A stretch of 64,000 nt of DNA from Rhizobium sp. LC145 (GCF_001005825.1 NZ_LBHV01000001.1:620001-684000), one strand, 5' to 3'; shown: positions 20,800 through 38,634, counted from the stretch's first letter. Translations and numbers: made by a program. Notes: a model not told the origin generated them from the sequence alone.

Positions 20800-21096
20800 A
20801 TGATCGGCAACCCCGACAACGACAATAACCTCGAAGGGCCGATGGTGTTCATCATTATCGGCAAGGCCTATGAAATCAAGGGCGGCGAAGGCATCGACCT
20901 GCATATCCTGTTGAGCGCCGCCGATGACGATTCCGCCGTGCGCGAAGCCTTGAACGCCCTTTCCGAAGAGGGGTTCACCGAAGCCGAGCTCGACCAGATC
21001 GGCATATTGACCGATATCCCCACGGAGGAGCCGCATGCCTCCGCCTATCAGGGCGCGCTCGAAGGCGAGGTCGCGATCATCCGCTTCGACTCGTAA
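20800..21096 (+). CDS. Conserved-looking small acidic protein of unknown function
   Basis: A 98-aa protein with no family I recognise. It is acidic, with an N-terminal Asn/Asp-rich start, a hydrophobic strand MVFIIIGKAYEI and a helical middle. It has no signal peptide or membrane span that I trust. Two ATGs are adjacent at 20797 and 20800; CGGAG sits closer to ideal spacing for the second. It is the only plus-strand gene between rpsL and rpoC and ends in a strong shared terminator, so it is transcribed alone. Codon use looks native. Confidence 0.75.
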   Translation: MIGNPDNDNNLEGPMVFIIIGKAYEIKGGEGIDLHILLSAADDDSAVREALNALSEEGFTEAELDQIGILTDIPTEEPHASAYQGALEGEVAIIRFDS

Positions 21097-21180
21097 AGGC
21101 GCCCATCGCGACCGAAATCCCTGAACGGGGATGTGCGGTAGTGACGGTTCTGCATTCCTCACAGTCGAGCCCATAATGCA

Positions 21181-21212
21181 AAAGCCCGGATCGAAACGAT
21201 CCGGGCTTTTTT
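21181..21212. terminator. Bidirectional terminator between the 98-aa gene and rpoC
   Basis: A perfect 13-bp stem (21181-21193 with 21197-21209) with a 3-base loop is flanked by A residues on the left and six T on the right. On the minus strand it is followed by TTTTGCATT-type sequence. It ends the plus-strand small gene and the rpoBC transcript. Confidence 0.9.
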
Positions 21213-21259
21213 CGTTGACTGATCCGGCGATTGCAGGGGACGCATCCCCTGCCCTCACC

Positions 21260-25468
<4,209 letters not shown>

Positions 25469-25653
25469 GCCTATCTCCTTTAGGGGCGGAAGCCCTCGGC
25501 TTGCGATCGGTACGGTCCAATTTCCCGGGACGAACCATCCGACGCTTTAAAACAGTCTTAGCCGCGAAATGCGGCGAAACTTTCCCGATCCTGCCGGCGG
25601 GAACCGGCGTCGGGAGCGGCGCGCACCTCCAGGGCGCGCGCCTTCTCGCTTTG

Positions 25654-29793
<4,140 letters not shown>

Positions 29794-29951
29794 CGTCGCT
29801 CCTTCAAATCTTGCATCCGGGCCTGCAACGGACGGGGTTCGCTGGCCAGTCGATCCCGTCGAACATGGATATCTCAATCTCGTCCCGCCTCCCGAAGCCG
29901 CCGGCCGGATTGCCTGGCGTCCCGGTTCGAGACCATCCTCTTGAGAACCCA

Positions 29952-30032
29952 TTACCCAAAAGCCGTTTTGGACGGCTTTTGGGTAACCGGTTCAGAGGAA
30001 ACCGACGGGGGAGAGATGCCCCTCCCCCGTCG
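29952..30032 (-). terminator. Double hairpin (attenuator) between rplL and rpoB
   Basis: The first hairpin in transcription order is an 11-bp CGACGGGGGAG/CTCCCCCGTCG stem (30003-30032) eleven bases after rplL, followed by GTTTCC. The second is a 15-bp perfect stem (29952-29966 with 29972-29986) whose core AAAAGCCGT/ACGGCTTTT ends in a four-U run then GGG. Enteric genomes have an attenuator at the same place that lowers rpoBC relative to rplJL. Here the structures are stronger by eye, so partial termination is likely. Confidence 0.7.
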
Positions 30033-30042
30033 CATTCCGATA

Positions 30043-30426
<384 letters not shown>

Positions 30427-30484
30427 TTTACTAGTTCCTTTTATTCGGTTCGAACTGGTTGGTTATGAACAGCGAAAAACCGCC

Positions 30485-31003
30485 TCAAGCGGCTTCGTCC
30501 TTCTTTGCATAGGCCGCAAATACGCGAGCAAGCTGAGCTGCCGGAGCCTGAACGACGCCTGCGATACGGGTTGCCGGGGTCTGAATCATGCCCAGCAGCT
30601 TTGCACGCAGTTCGTCCAGCGAAGGCAGGGTCGCAAGCGACTTGACGCCTTCCGCGTTAAGCGTGGTCGTGCCCATGGAACCACCGATGACGACGAGCTT
30701 GTCGTTCGTCTTGGCGAAATCCACTACGACCTTGGGAGCGGTGATCGGATCATTGCTGTAAGCAATGAGCGTCTGACCCTTGAACAGGTCCGACATTCCT
30801 TCCGCTTCCGTGCCCTGAAGAGCGATCTTGGCCAGGCGGTTCTTCGCGACTTTGACGGTGCCGCCAGCAGCGCGCATCTTCGAACGAAAATCGTTCATCT
30901 GCGCAACTGTGACACCAGCATAGTGGGCCACGACAACCGAACCGGAAGCCTTGAAGACTTCGTTCAGCTCCGTGACGAATTCGCGTTTTTCCGCTCTTTC
31001 CAC
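30485..31003 (-). CDS. rplJ: 50S ribosomal protein L10
   Basis: L10, the base of the L7/L12 stalk, 172 aa. The GTG at 31003 is chosen because it gives [20 protein letters not shown] and has TGGAG about eight bases upstream; the frame stays open through the leader but is not L10. The C-terminal helix that binds L7/L12 dimers ([15 protein letters not shown]) is present. L10 typically represses its own mRNA by binding a kink-turn leader, and a matching structure lies at 31052-31105. Confidence 0.98.
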   Translation of the reverse strand: MERAEKREFVTELNEVFKASGSVVVAHYAGVTVAQMNDFRSKMRAAGGTVKVAKNRLAKIALQGTEAEGMSDLFKGQTLIAYSNDPITAPKVVVDFAKTNDKLVVIGGSMGTTTLNAEGVKSLATLPSLDELRAKLLGMIQTPATRIAGVVQAPAAQLARVFAAYAKKDEAA

Positions 31004-31051
31004 TGTCTGTCTCCAGTTGACGGGACCGCAATACTGCAGGCCCCATCGGTT

Positions 31052-31105
31052 TGCCTTTGCCTCAAGGGATCCATTGGTAAGATCCCAAGCGGCGCTTGAG
31101 GATCC
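31052..31105 (-). promoter_or_regulatory. L10-type ribosomal-protein leader upstream of rplJ
   Basis: The transcript can pair CCTCAAG (31101-31095) with CTTGAGG-type sequence near 31060, enclosing an asymmetric CGCCGCTT bulge and an inner GGGATC/GATCCC hairpin whose loop contains TTACCAATG. This stem-asymmetric bulge-stem layout is that of L10 mRNA leaders, where L10(L12)4 binds and blocks translation. The structure ends about 50 bases before the rplJ GTG start. Confidence 0.65.
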
Positions 31106-31265
31106 TGTCCCCTCGCACTGTTGCCTCAACGGCTCCAGGCACAAGGCACACAAGGCTCGAACCGAACTCCAAAAGCGCGAATGCGCCTAACGAAAATCGG
31201 GTCTTACCCGTCTCATGCAGGCATGGTGATTAAGGTCGAAACCACCTGCAATCTCGGACAGGAAT

Positions 31266-31334
31266 TCCGGATTTCTCCGGAAATCCCCGGCCCCGAAAGG
31301 CCGGGAATCTTTCACCCGGAGCACGAGGCTCCGG
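31266..31334 (-). other. Three tandem hairpins in the rplA-rplJ spacer
   Basis: After rplA the transcript can form CCGGAGC/GCTCCGG (31316-31334), CCCGGCC/GGCCGGG (31286-31305) and TTCCGG/CCGGAA (31266-31283) in a row. None has a U-run. They divide the rplKA and rplJL segments and could be a processing site or a weak terminator cluster. Between them and the L10 leader (31106-31265) I see no gene and no promoter that I trust. Confidence 0.5.
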
Positions 31335-31344
31335 AAACTTCAAA

Positions 31345-32040
31345 TCAGACCGTTACGGTCGACGGATCGATCTTGACGCCCGGACCCATGGTCGAGGAGA
31401 TCGCTACGCGCTTGACGTAGTTACCCTTGGCGCCAGCCGGCTTAGCCTTGATGACGGCGTCAGCGAAGGCCTTGATGTTCTCTTCGAGCGCCTTGGCTTC
31501 GAAGGAAGCCTTGCCGATACCGGCATGGACGATACCAGCCTTCTCGACGCGGAACTCGACGGCGCCGCCCTTGGAAGCCTTGACGGCTCCGGCGACGTCC
31601 ATGGTGACAGTGCCGACCTTCGGGTTCGGCATCATGCCGCGGGGCCCGAGAACCTTACCGAGACGGCCGACGAGCGGCATCATGTCCGGGGTCGCGATGC
31701 AACGATCGAAATCGATCTTGCCGCCCTGAACGATCTCGACGAGTTCTTCGGCACCAACGACGTCCGCGCCGGCGGCCTTGGCTTCATCGGCCTTGGCGCC
31801 ACGGGCGAACACGGCGACGCGAACATCGCGGCCGGTGCCATTCGGCAGATTGACGACGCCGCGGACCATCTGGTCGGCGTGACGCGGGTCTACGCCGAGG
31901 TTCATGGCGATTTCGACGGTTTCGTCGAACTTCGCGGTAGCCCGCTCCTTGACCATCGAAATGGCGTCGGAAAGAGCGACGAGCTTGGTCGGATCAACGC
32001 CTTCGCGGATCTTCTGAATACGCTTTGCAAGCTTTGCCAT
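31345..32040 (-). CDS. rplA: 50S ribosomal protein L1
   Basis: L1 of the mobile L1 stalk, which moves deacylated tRNA out of the E site; in enterics it also represses rplKA. 231 aa. The ATG at 32040 gives [20 protein letters not shown]; the rplK stop ends two bases upstream (TGATCATG), so translation is likely coupled. The signature [20 protein letters not shown] (about 119-138) is intact. Confidence 0.99.
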   Translation of the reverse strand: MAKLAKRIQKIREGVDPTKLVALSDAISMVKERATAKFDETVEIAMNLGVDPRHADQMVRGVVNLPNGTGRDVRVAVFARGAKADEAKAAGADVVGAEELVEIVQGGKIDFDRCIATPDMMPLVGRLGKVLGPRGMMPNPKVGTVTMDVAGAVKASKGGAVEFRVEKAGIVHAGIGKASFEAKALEENIKAFADAVIKAKPAGAKGNYVKRVAISSTMGPGVKIDPSTVTV

Positions 32041-32042
32041 GA

Positions 32043-32474
32043 TCAAGCCACCACTTCCAGGCCCATGGAGCGGGCAGAGCCCTCGACCATAGCCATTGCG
32101 CCTTCGACGTCGGCTGCGTTGAGATCCTTCATCTTGGCTTCGGCGATCGTGCGAACCTGAGCCTTGGTGATCGTGCCGGCCTTGCCGCCCTTACCAGGCG
32201 TCTTGGAACCGGACTGGATCTTCGCTTCCTTCTTCAGCCAGTAGGTCACCGGCGGCTGCTTCATCACAAAAGTGAAGGACTTGTCCTGGTAATAGGTGAT
32301 GACGACCGGAATCGGCATACCCTTTTCCATTTCCTGCGTGGCGGCATTGAACGCCTTGCAGAATTCCATGATATTGATGCCACGCTGACCAAGTGCCGGG
32401 CCGATCGGCGGGGACGGGTTTGCCGATCCTGCCTTGACCTGCAGCTTGAGCTGGCCTGCTACCTTCTTAGCCAT
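32043..32474 (-). CDS. rplK: 50S ribosomal protein L11
   Basis: L11 of the GTPase-associated centre, needed for the stringent response through RelA/Rsh activation; 143 aa. The N-terminus has the proline-rich thiostrepton region [20 protein letters not shown] (about 15-34). The C-terminal domain binds the 23S rRNA GAC. It follows nusG after 180 bp; that spacer holds GCGATC/GATCGC and TTGCGGC/GCCGCAA hairpins near 32582-32645. Confidence 0.99.
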   Translation of the reverse strand: MAKKVAGQLKLQVKAGSANPSPPIGPALGQRGINIMEFCKAFNAATQEMEKGMPIPVVITYYQDKSFTFVMKQPPVTYWLKKEAKIQSGSKTPGKGGKAGTITKAQVRTIAEAKMKDLNAADVEGAMAMVEGSARSMGLEVVA

Positions 32475-32654
32475 TCTCTCTGCCTTTCGTTATGGACCGG
32501 CTTCCCGGCCCCGATATGCCGGATCGCTCCGGCGGCTGCGGTTGCGTGGTTCGAACATGGAGCCCGGCTTCAGGCACCCACCTCTCCCACGCGATTGCGG
32601 CAAGCGCCGCAACCCGCGATCCGTCAATGACGACCGATCGCGGATTTCAGAAAA

Positions 32655-33185
32655 TCAGACCTTCTCGACCTGACCGTATTCGAGCTCGACCGGGGTCGCA
32701 CGACCGAAGATCGAAACCTCGACCTTAAGGCGGGACCGCTCTTCATCGACATCCTGCACAACGCCGTTGAAGGACGCGAACGGACCATCGGAAACACGGA
32801 CCTGCTCGCCGATCTCGAAGGAAATGGAGGACTTCGGCCGCTCCACACCTTCCTGGACCTGGCCGAGAATGCGCTCGGCCTCGAAATCCGGGATCGGAAC
32901 CGGCTTGTTGTCGGAACCGAGGAAGCCCGTGACCTTCGGCGTGTTCTTGATCAGATGATAAGCCTCGTCGGTCAGGTTCGCCCGGACGAGAACGTAGCCC
33001 GGAAAGAACTTGCGCTCGGAATCGACCTTGCGGCCACGACGCACCTCAACGACCTTCTCGGTCGGCACCAGGATCTTTTCGAAGAGATGACCCAGCCCCT
33101 TCTGGCGAGCCTTCTCCTCGATCGACTCGGCGACCTTCTTCTCAAAATTCGAATATGCGTGGACGATGTACCAACGCGCCGCCAT
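32655..33185 (-). CDS. nusG: Transcription termination/antitermination factor NusG
   Basis: NusG, 176 aa. The NGN domain (about 1-115) binds polymerase and begins MAARWYIVHAYSNFEKKVAE; the KOW domain (about 125-176) has RVSDGPFASFNGVVQDVDEE and binds S10 or Rho. Start at 33185 is preferred because GGAG lies eight bases upstream; in-frame GTG and ATG codons occur four and two codons earlier. It lies 16 bp after secE. Confidence 0.98.
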   Translation of the reverse strand: MAARWYIVHAYSNFEKKVAESIEEKARQKGLGHLFEKILVPTEKVVEVRRGRKVDSERKFFPGYVLVRANLTDEAYHLIKNTPKVTGFLGSDNKPVPIPDFEAERILGQVQEGVERPKSSISFEIGEQVRVSDGPFASFNGVVQDVDEERSRLKVEVSIFGRATPVELEYGQVEKV

Positions 33186-33201
33186 GTTCATCTCCACAAA
33201 A

Positions 33202-33402
33202 TCAGTTGCCGACGTTCAGAACGAGCCTGATCAGCCAGCCTATAAGCTGGTCCGCGGCAAAGAAAAACAGCGCGGCAAAAACCACCATCAACAGCACCAT
33301 GGCCGTTGAGATCATTGTCTCGCGACGAGACGGCCACGTGATTTTCGACGCCTCAGAGCGAACCTGCTGCAGAAACGTAACTGGATTGGTTTTAGATGCC
33401 AT
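33202..33402 (-). CDS. secE: Preprotein translocase subunit SecE
   Basis: The short single-span SecE form, 66 aa. An N-terminal amphipathic helix with QQVRSEASKITWPSRRETMI (the conserved WP motif) is followed by one membrane segment (about 36-58, STAMVLLMVVFAALFFFAAD). The ATG at 33402 gives MASKTNPVTF; a small upstream extension is possible but unlikely. A promoter lies about 75 bp upstream. SecY is encoded at 4431-5771. Confidence 0.97.
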   Translation of the reverse strand: MASKTNPVTFLQQVRSEASKITWPSRRETMISTAMVLLMVVFAALFFFAADQLIGWLIRLVLNVGN

Positions 33403-33474
33403 CGACTGCCCACGCAATTACGGCGCGTAAAGCCGATCTCGCTCAGCCCCACGCACCGCGTGTCTGTTTTGACC

Positions 33475-33503
33475 TACATAAACACCCCATTCCCTTTTCA
33501 CAA
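33475..33503 (-). promoter_or_regulatory. Candidate promoter of secE-nusG-rplKA
   Basis: On the minus strand TTGTGA (33503-33498) and TATGTA (33480-33475) are 17 bases apart. Transcription would start near 33468, giving a leader of about 65 bases for secE. It lies between tRNA-Trp and secE. Confidence 0.55.
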
Positions 33504-33596
33504 GGGGAAAAAGAATGTTCGATGAAATTTTGCCGATTTCCCGGCAGCCGCTTCCCAACGATCCCGCTGCAGATATCCGCGCCCATCGTTCGGGCA

Positions 33597-33672
<76 letters not shown>

Positions 33673-33722
33673 AAGTCGCCCTCGCGATCGGCCAATCAGC
33701 GCCGACCGGGAGACACGCGGGC

Positions 33723-33751
33723 TTCATATTCAACTTGATCCGCGATGACAA
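33723..33751 (-). promoter_or_regulatory. Promoter of tRNA-Trp
   Basis: On the minus strand CTTGTCA contains -35 TTGTCA (33751-33746), then 17 bases, then TATGAA (33728-33723). It sits just downstream of two terminators of the preceding tuf gene and about 50 bases before the tRNA. Confidence 0.65.
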
Positions 33752-33773
33752 GCACTATTGCGGAGGAAATTTC

Positions 33774-33796
33774 AAAAGCCCGCCGTTTTGTCGGGC
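33774..33796 (-). terminator. Second terminator after tuf copy 2
   Basis: GCCCG/CGGGC (33778-33796) is followed on the minus strand by TTTTGAAATTT. It forms a tandem pair with the hairpin at 33866-33893, insulating tRNA-Trp from tuf transcription. Confidence 0.6.
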
Positions 33797-33865
33797 GTGC
33801 TTCTCCACTCCCGGAAAGTCACCGGAAGGTGACGCCCGTAAGGCGCCCTTTCCCCGACCAAGCGA

Positions 33866-33893
33866 AAGGCCCCGCCGTCTCCGGCGGGGCCTT
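33866..33893 (-). terminator. First terminator after tuf copy 2
   Basis: A perfect 12-bp stem AAGGCCCCGCCG/CGGCGGGGCCTT (33866-33877 with 33882-33893) with a 4-base loop is followed on the minus strand by TTTCGCTTGG. It lies about 25 bases after the tuf stop. Confidence 0.75.
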
Positions 33894-33916
33894 CCTTGCA
33901 TTCTCTATAGAGAGAA

Positions 33917-35092
<1,176 letters not shown>

Positions 35093-35145
35093 TGAATGCT
35101 TCCTGTGAACATAAAGGTGGACCCGGCGACCGGGTTTGGTGCAGC

Positions 35146-35174
35146 CGTTTAAGGCTTTCCATAAGAATGCGCAA
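35146..35174 (-). promoter_or_regulatory. Candidate promoter of tuf copy 2
   Basis: On the minus strand TTGCGC (35174-35169) is followed after 17 bases by TAAACG (35151-35146). The start point would be near 35139, giving a leader of about 47 bases. The leader holds an ACCCGG..CCGGGT hairpin around 35121-35135. Confidence 0.55.
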
Positions 35175-35704
35175 GACATAATTGCGGCCAGCCGCCGGGA
35201 CAAGGGGAGACGCGCCGCAAGGGCACCTTCCCGGCCACGGACCATGCTTCCGATCGTCCGGCAATCTACCCGCTCCGCACAGAACAGCAGCCCCTTTCGC
35301 AGATGATTTCCCCGATCGCTTCCCCTGCCCCCCAGGCACGCAGTCGGCGTCGGCTAGCCACCCGACACTGGCCAACACCGGCAAATGTTCCGGATCGGAA
35401 CAGATGTTGTGGATATTCACGACCCGCTAACCATACGCCTTAACAGCGCTGGAACCATTTAAGGGGCGGAGACAGCTTGGCGGCGTCGCGGCCAACCCCA
35501 GCCAATCCCGGGCCGCGATCTCGAGGCTCGGCACGGCGGATCACACACGAGGTGTGCCGAGCCTCGTAGGCTTACAATTCCAATGAATGAGATTTTTCGC
35601 GCCAATGGAGGCGCGGCAAACGGGAATCGTCCCCCCATGCATTCAGCCTGAGAGGCCAACGGAACCGCGAGACTTTTCCATCATCCGCGTCACTCTGCCG
35701 GATC
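35175..35704. other. Non-coding region upstream of tuf copy 2, with a 13-bp inverted repeat
   Basis: No convincing gene is present in these 530 bp. The one clear structure is a 13-bp perfect inverted repeat, CGAGGCTCGGCAC (35522-35534) and GTGCCGAGCCTCG (35554-35566), with a 19-base loop and no U-run on either side. It lies downstream of the PepSY gene stop and could act in transcript 3'-end stability. Confidence 0.5.
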
Positions 35705-35947
35705 TTACCTGACAGCCTCGCCCGTCTTGGGATCGATCCTGATCTCGGCCTTTGCGCCATTCTTCATGAAATACTCGATTTCATAATAGCCCCGATCGTT
35801 CCAATCCACTTCATCGACATATTCCACATCCGGAGTCTGTTCGATTTTGGCGACGATCTCCGACAGCTTCGCGCCGTCGGGTGCGGCGGCGTGAGCGTTG
35901 AGCGCCGTGATCACGAGTGACAGAGCCGAGGCAAAAAACAGGCGCAT
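35705..35947 (-). CDS. PepSY-domain exported small protein
   Basis: An 80-aa protein with a signal peptide (about residues 1-20, MRLFFASALSLVITALNAHA). The rest is a single PepSY-like fold: an N-terminal helix (KLSEIVAKIEQTPDVEYVDE) followed by strands with GYYEIEYFMKNGAKAEIRID and the closing PKTGEAV. PepSY proteins are periplasmic or membrane-bound and are thought to modulate other proteins; the specific role here is unknown. It lies about 100 bp downstream of the HbpS-like gene on the same strand and may be co-transcribed. Confidence 0.85.
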   Translation of the reverse strand: MRLFFASALSLVITALNAHAAAPDGAKLSEIVAKIEQTPDVEYVDEVDWNDRGYYEIEYFMKNGAKAEIRIDPKTGEAVR

Positions 35948-36049
35948 TGAGAGCTCCTTCTTCGATAACTTACAGATAGATTTAGATCACCGGGGCCGAA
36001 CAGACCGCCCCGGTGAGATGGCAGTGGCCCTGCAGGCCACCGCTCGGGC

Positions 36050-36535
36050 TTACTCGGCGCCGCCGATCGCCTTGATCCCGGCGGCTGCGCAATTGGCGTC
36101 GACATCGCCCGAAGGGGCGCCGCCCACGCCGATCCCGCCCACCAGCGCGTCGCCGATCTTGATCGGCAGACCACCGGCCTGGATGACCATCCGCGAATCC
36201 ATATCGCGCATGCCAGCATTTGCGGGCTGCGAGGATACAAATTCAGAAAGTCCCGCGGTGTCGCGACCCAGTGCGGCGGAGGTGAATGCCTTTCCTTCGG
36301 CGCTGGACCCCGTGTGCGGGCCGGAATTGTCGGCCTTGAGCAGCACTTTGGTTCCGCCGTCGCGCCCCACAATGGCGACACTGACCCTGTTGCCCTCGGC
36401 GGCGCAGGCCTCCAGCGCGGCTTGTGCTGCCTTGGTTGCCAATTCGAGGGGCAGATAAGGAGCCGTCGGCAGGTCCTGCGCGACAGCGGCGGCAGGAGCA
36501 AAAAGCGATACTGCGAGAATGAATTTACGCATCAT
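36050..36535 (-). CDS. HbpS/GlcG-like exported protein (DUF336 family)
   Basis: A 161-aa protein with a signal peptide (about 1-20, ending AAAVAQ). The mature part matches the heme-binding HbpS/GlcG family: alternating strands with NRVSVAIVGRDGGTKVLLKA, then a helix with SSAEGKAFTSAALGRDT, and the glycine-rich GGLPIKIGDALVGGIGVGGA. Family members bind heme or related ligands; the ligand here is not proven. Two ATGs are adjacent at the start, with GAGAGG suiting the second slightly better. It lies between the PepSY gene and the tRNA pair. Confidence 0.85.
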   Translation of the reverse strand: MMRKFILAVSLFAPAAAVAQDLPTAPYLPLELATKAAQAALEACAAEGNRVSVAIVGRDGGTKVLLKADNSGPHTGSSAEGKAFTSAALGRDTAGLSEFVSSQPANAGMRDMDSRMVIQAGGLPIKIGDALVGGIGVGGAPSGDVDANCAAAGIKAIGGAE

Positions 36536-36761
36536 ATGACCTCTCTATTTCAACGAACACGATAAAGAGTAGGGCGCGGTACAAGCCGCGCCAGTCATAT
36601 GGCTCGAAGAAGGTAAAGCAGGTATGAAGCTTGGCCAGCTTCGGCGGTTCCAGGGTGGGAAGCTCTCCTCCCCGAGCGGCGCGCGAATCAACATTTGCTC
36701 ATGCGCTCGGTTTCGCCGCGCGACCGAGTGAAATGGGCTATAGCCAAGTGGTTGAAAAGCT

Positions 36762-36835
36762 TGGAGCGGGTAGCGGGAATCGAACCCGCGTATTCAGCTT
36801 GGAAGGCTGCTGCTCTACCATTGAGCTATACCCGC
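36762..36835 (-). tRNA. tRNA-Gly (anticodon TCC)
   Basis: A 74-base cloverleaf with encoded CCA. Acceptor GCGGGTA pairs with TACCCGC, the anticodon loop reads CTTCCAA, and the T-arm is GGTTCGATTCC. It lies 25 bp after tRNA-Tyr and is probably co-transcribed with it. Confidence 0.97.
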
Positions 36836-36860
36836 GGGGTGGTCCGATCCGGCGACAGAA

Positions 36861-36945
36861 TGGTGGAGGGAGTTGGATTTGAACCAACGTAGGCTGAGCC
36901 AACGGATTTACAGTCCGTCCCCTTTAACCACTCGGGCATCCCTCC
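36861..36945 (-). tRNA. tRNA-Tyr (anticodon GTA)
   Basis: An 85-base class II tRNA with a long variable arm and encoded CCA. Acceptor GGAGGGA pairs with TCCCTCC, and the anticodon loop reads CTGTAAA. A near-consensus promoter lies about 75 bp upstream. The Tyr-Gly order matches other rhizobial genomes as I recall them. Confidence 0.97.
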
Positions 36946-37020
36946 AGTTTTCCGTCTGGATCAATTGACCAAGCTCGTCAGATCGGCGGTTCGAAAGGCC
37001 GTCCCGCGATCTGCGCCGCG

Positions 37021-37049
37021 TATATGACCGTACCGTCCTCGTCTGTCAA
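37021..37049 (-). promoter_or_regulatory. Promoter of tRNA-Tyr/tRNA-Gly
   Basis: On the minus strand a perfect TTGACA (37049-37044) is followed after 17 bases by CATATA (37026-37021). It is the best vegetative promoter in the window. It lies between the tRNA pair and the divergent rlmB. Confidence 0.75.
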
Positions 37050-37149
37050 CACGAGCTTTTTGGAAAAATGCGGAAAATAATCATCGGACTGCGGGCGGCC
37101 TTTCCTGCACGGGGCTTTGCCGAACGAGCCGGCGCCGCTATAAGGCGCC

Positions 37150-38046
37150 ATGAGCAAAGATGACAAATCCGACAGATCCGGCCGCGACAGCCACTATGCA
37201 ACGCTGCGCCGGGCCGTGCGCGACGCCAAGCGCGAGCGCGGCGAAATTCCAACGCCTTCCACAAAGAAGCGGCAGAAGCCCGGCGCCGACACCTGGAAGC
37301 CGCCGCAGCTGCAGCCGGACCAAGTCTATTTATACGGCCTGCATACGGTTCGCGCCGCGCTCGACAATCCCGCACGGGAGATCATCCGCCTCTCCGTCAC
37401 GCAGAACGCCTTCGCGCGGCTCGATATCGGCGAGGCACCGGCCCTTCCCTTCCCTGTGGATTTCGTCTCTCCGCAGGAGATCGACAAGGTGCTCGGACCC
37501 GAGGCCATCCACCAAGGCGCCATGCTGGAAACGAGGCCTCTGCCCGTCCGGCGGCTGGAAGCCCTGAAGGACAGCCCCCTTCTCCTGGTGCTCGACCAGA
37601 TCACCGATCCGCACAATGTCGGCGCGATCATGCGTTCGGCCGTCGCCTTCGGCGCCGGCGCGATCGTCACCACCCAGAGACATAGCCCGACCGAATCGGG
37701 CGTGCTGGCCAAATCCGCCTCGGGTGCGCTCGAACTCATTCCCTATATCCAGATCACCAACCTGGCGGATGCACTCGGCGAACTGCATGAGCTCGGTTTC
37801 CAGACGATCGGGCTCGATTCGGAAGGACCTGCGCCTCTGGAAGGTACTTTCTCCGGCAACCGTATCGCCCTCGTGCTCGGCTCCGAGGGCAAGGGCCTGC
37901 GCCAGAAGACGCGGGAGACGGTACAGGATCTGGCGCGACTCGACATGCCGGGCGCGATCAAATCCCTCAACGTCTCGAACGCCGCCGCCGTCGCGCTCTA
38001 CGCGACGCGCCAGCATCTTCTGAGATCCGGCGCCGTGCCGGGTTGA
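37150..38046 (+). CDS. rlmB: 23S rRNA 2'-O-ribose methyltransferase RlmB/TrmH family
   Basis: A SPOUT-class methyltransferase, 298 aa, expected to modify G2251 of the 23S P-loop. A basic, low-complexity N-terminal extension (1-58) precedes the substrate-binding domain (about 59-130). The catalytic SPOUT domain has motif 1 DPHNVGAIMRSAVAFGA (about 152-168), motif 2 IALVLGSEGKGL (about 238-249) and motif 3 SLNVSNAAAVALY (about 275-287). The trefoil-knot residues are intact. It is divergent from the tRNA pair. Confidence 0.93.
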   Translation: MSKDDKSDRSGRDSHYATLRRAVRDAKRERGEIPTPSTKKRQKPGADTWKPPQLQPDQVYLYGLHTVRAALDNPAREIIRLSVTQNAFARLDIGEAPALPFPVDFVSPQEIDKVLGPEAIHQGAMLETRPLPVRRLEALKDSPLLLVLDQITDPHNVGAIMRSAVAFGAGAIVTTQRHSPTESGVLAKSASGALELIPYIQITNLADALGELHELGFQTIGLDSEGPAPLEGTFSGNRIALVLGSEGKGLRQKTRETVQDLARLDMPGAIKSLNVSNAAAVALYATRQHLLRSGAVPG

Positions 38047-38121
38047 CGGCCACGACGTCTGGCTGCAACCCCGGCGCAAGCTTTGTATGTCCTCATGCAC
38101 CATCCTTCTACAGGAGCGTGC

Positions 38122-38634
38122 ATGGACCGAGGAAGCTGGAGAAGGCCCGTCGTCCTTGAAGCGGGCGGAAGGCGGGTAACAGTGCCCGACACCTTCGTCG
38201 CGGCCAGGTTATTGGTCGGCGCATGGCCGGACAAGGGCGGCGAAACGCATGCCCAGGCGGTCAAGTCCTGTCGCGACGTGCTCAAGGGCGGAGCCATTGC
38301 CGGACTTGCGCGAGCCGACTTCATAGAGGCTGCCCTCCAGGCCGGCTTTCACGTGAGGCCGGAAACCTTCCTGGGCGAGAACTGGGCGGCATCGGCCGAT
38401 ACCCGCCCCGCGCCCGAGCCGCAGCTTTCCGGCGCCGATATCTATCCCATCATCAGGAGACAGGCGTTGTGGGAGGCTCCTGCTGCGCCTCCGATCGAGG
38501 AGGAACCTCGAATCCGCGAGCTCTTTTCCGAACTCTTCGCGATCCTCGGCATGATCGGGCGCAGGCTTTTGGGAAATGCGGGTCGCATCCTCACCAACGC
38601 CCATCGCGCCGCCCCGCATGGAGGCTTGCGGTGA
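38122..38634 (+). CDS. DUF982-domain protein with C-terminal extension
   Basis: A 170-aa protein whose first 75 residues fit the rhizobial DUF982 pattern: a PVVLEAGGRRVTVPD start, WP near residue 36, the central CRDVLKGGAIAGLARADFIE and the closing AALQAGFHV. No function is established for DUF982. The remaining part (80-170) is proline-rich, then helical, and is not part of the family. I chose the ATG at 38122 because AGGAG lies six bases upstream; the frame is open 13 codons earlier. It lies 75 bp after rlmB on the same strand. Confidence 0.75.
   Translation: MDRGSWRRPVVLEAGGRRVTVPDTFVAARLLVGAWPDKGGETHAQAVKSCRDVLKGGAIAGLARADFIEAALQAGFHVRPETFLGENWAASADTRPAPEPQLSGADIYPIIRRQALWEAPAAPPIEEEPRIRELFSELFAILGMIGRRLLGNAGRILTNAHRAAPHGGLR

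Noticed and set aside
36631-36892. Plus-strand frames across tRNA-Gly and tRNA-Tyr
   Set aside because: They are translations of the antisense of tRNA genes.
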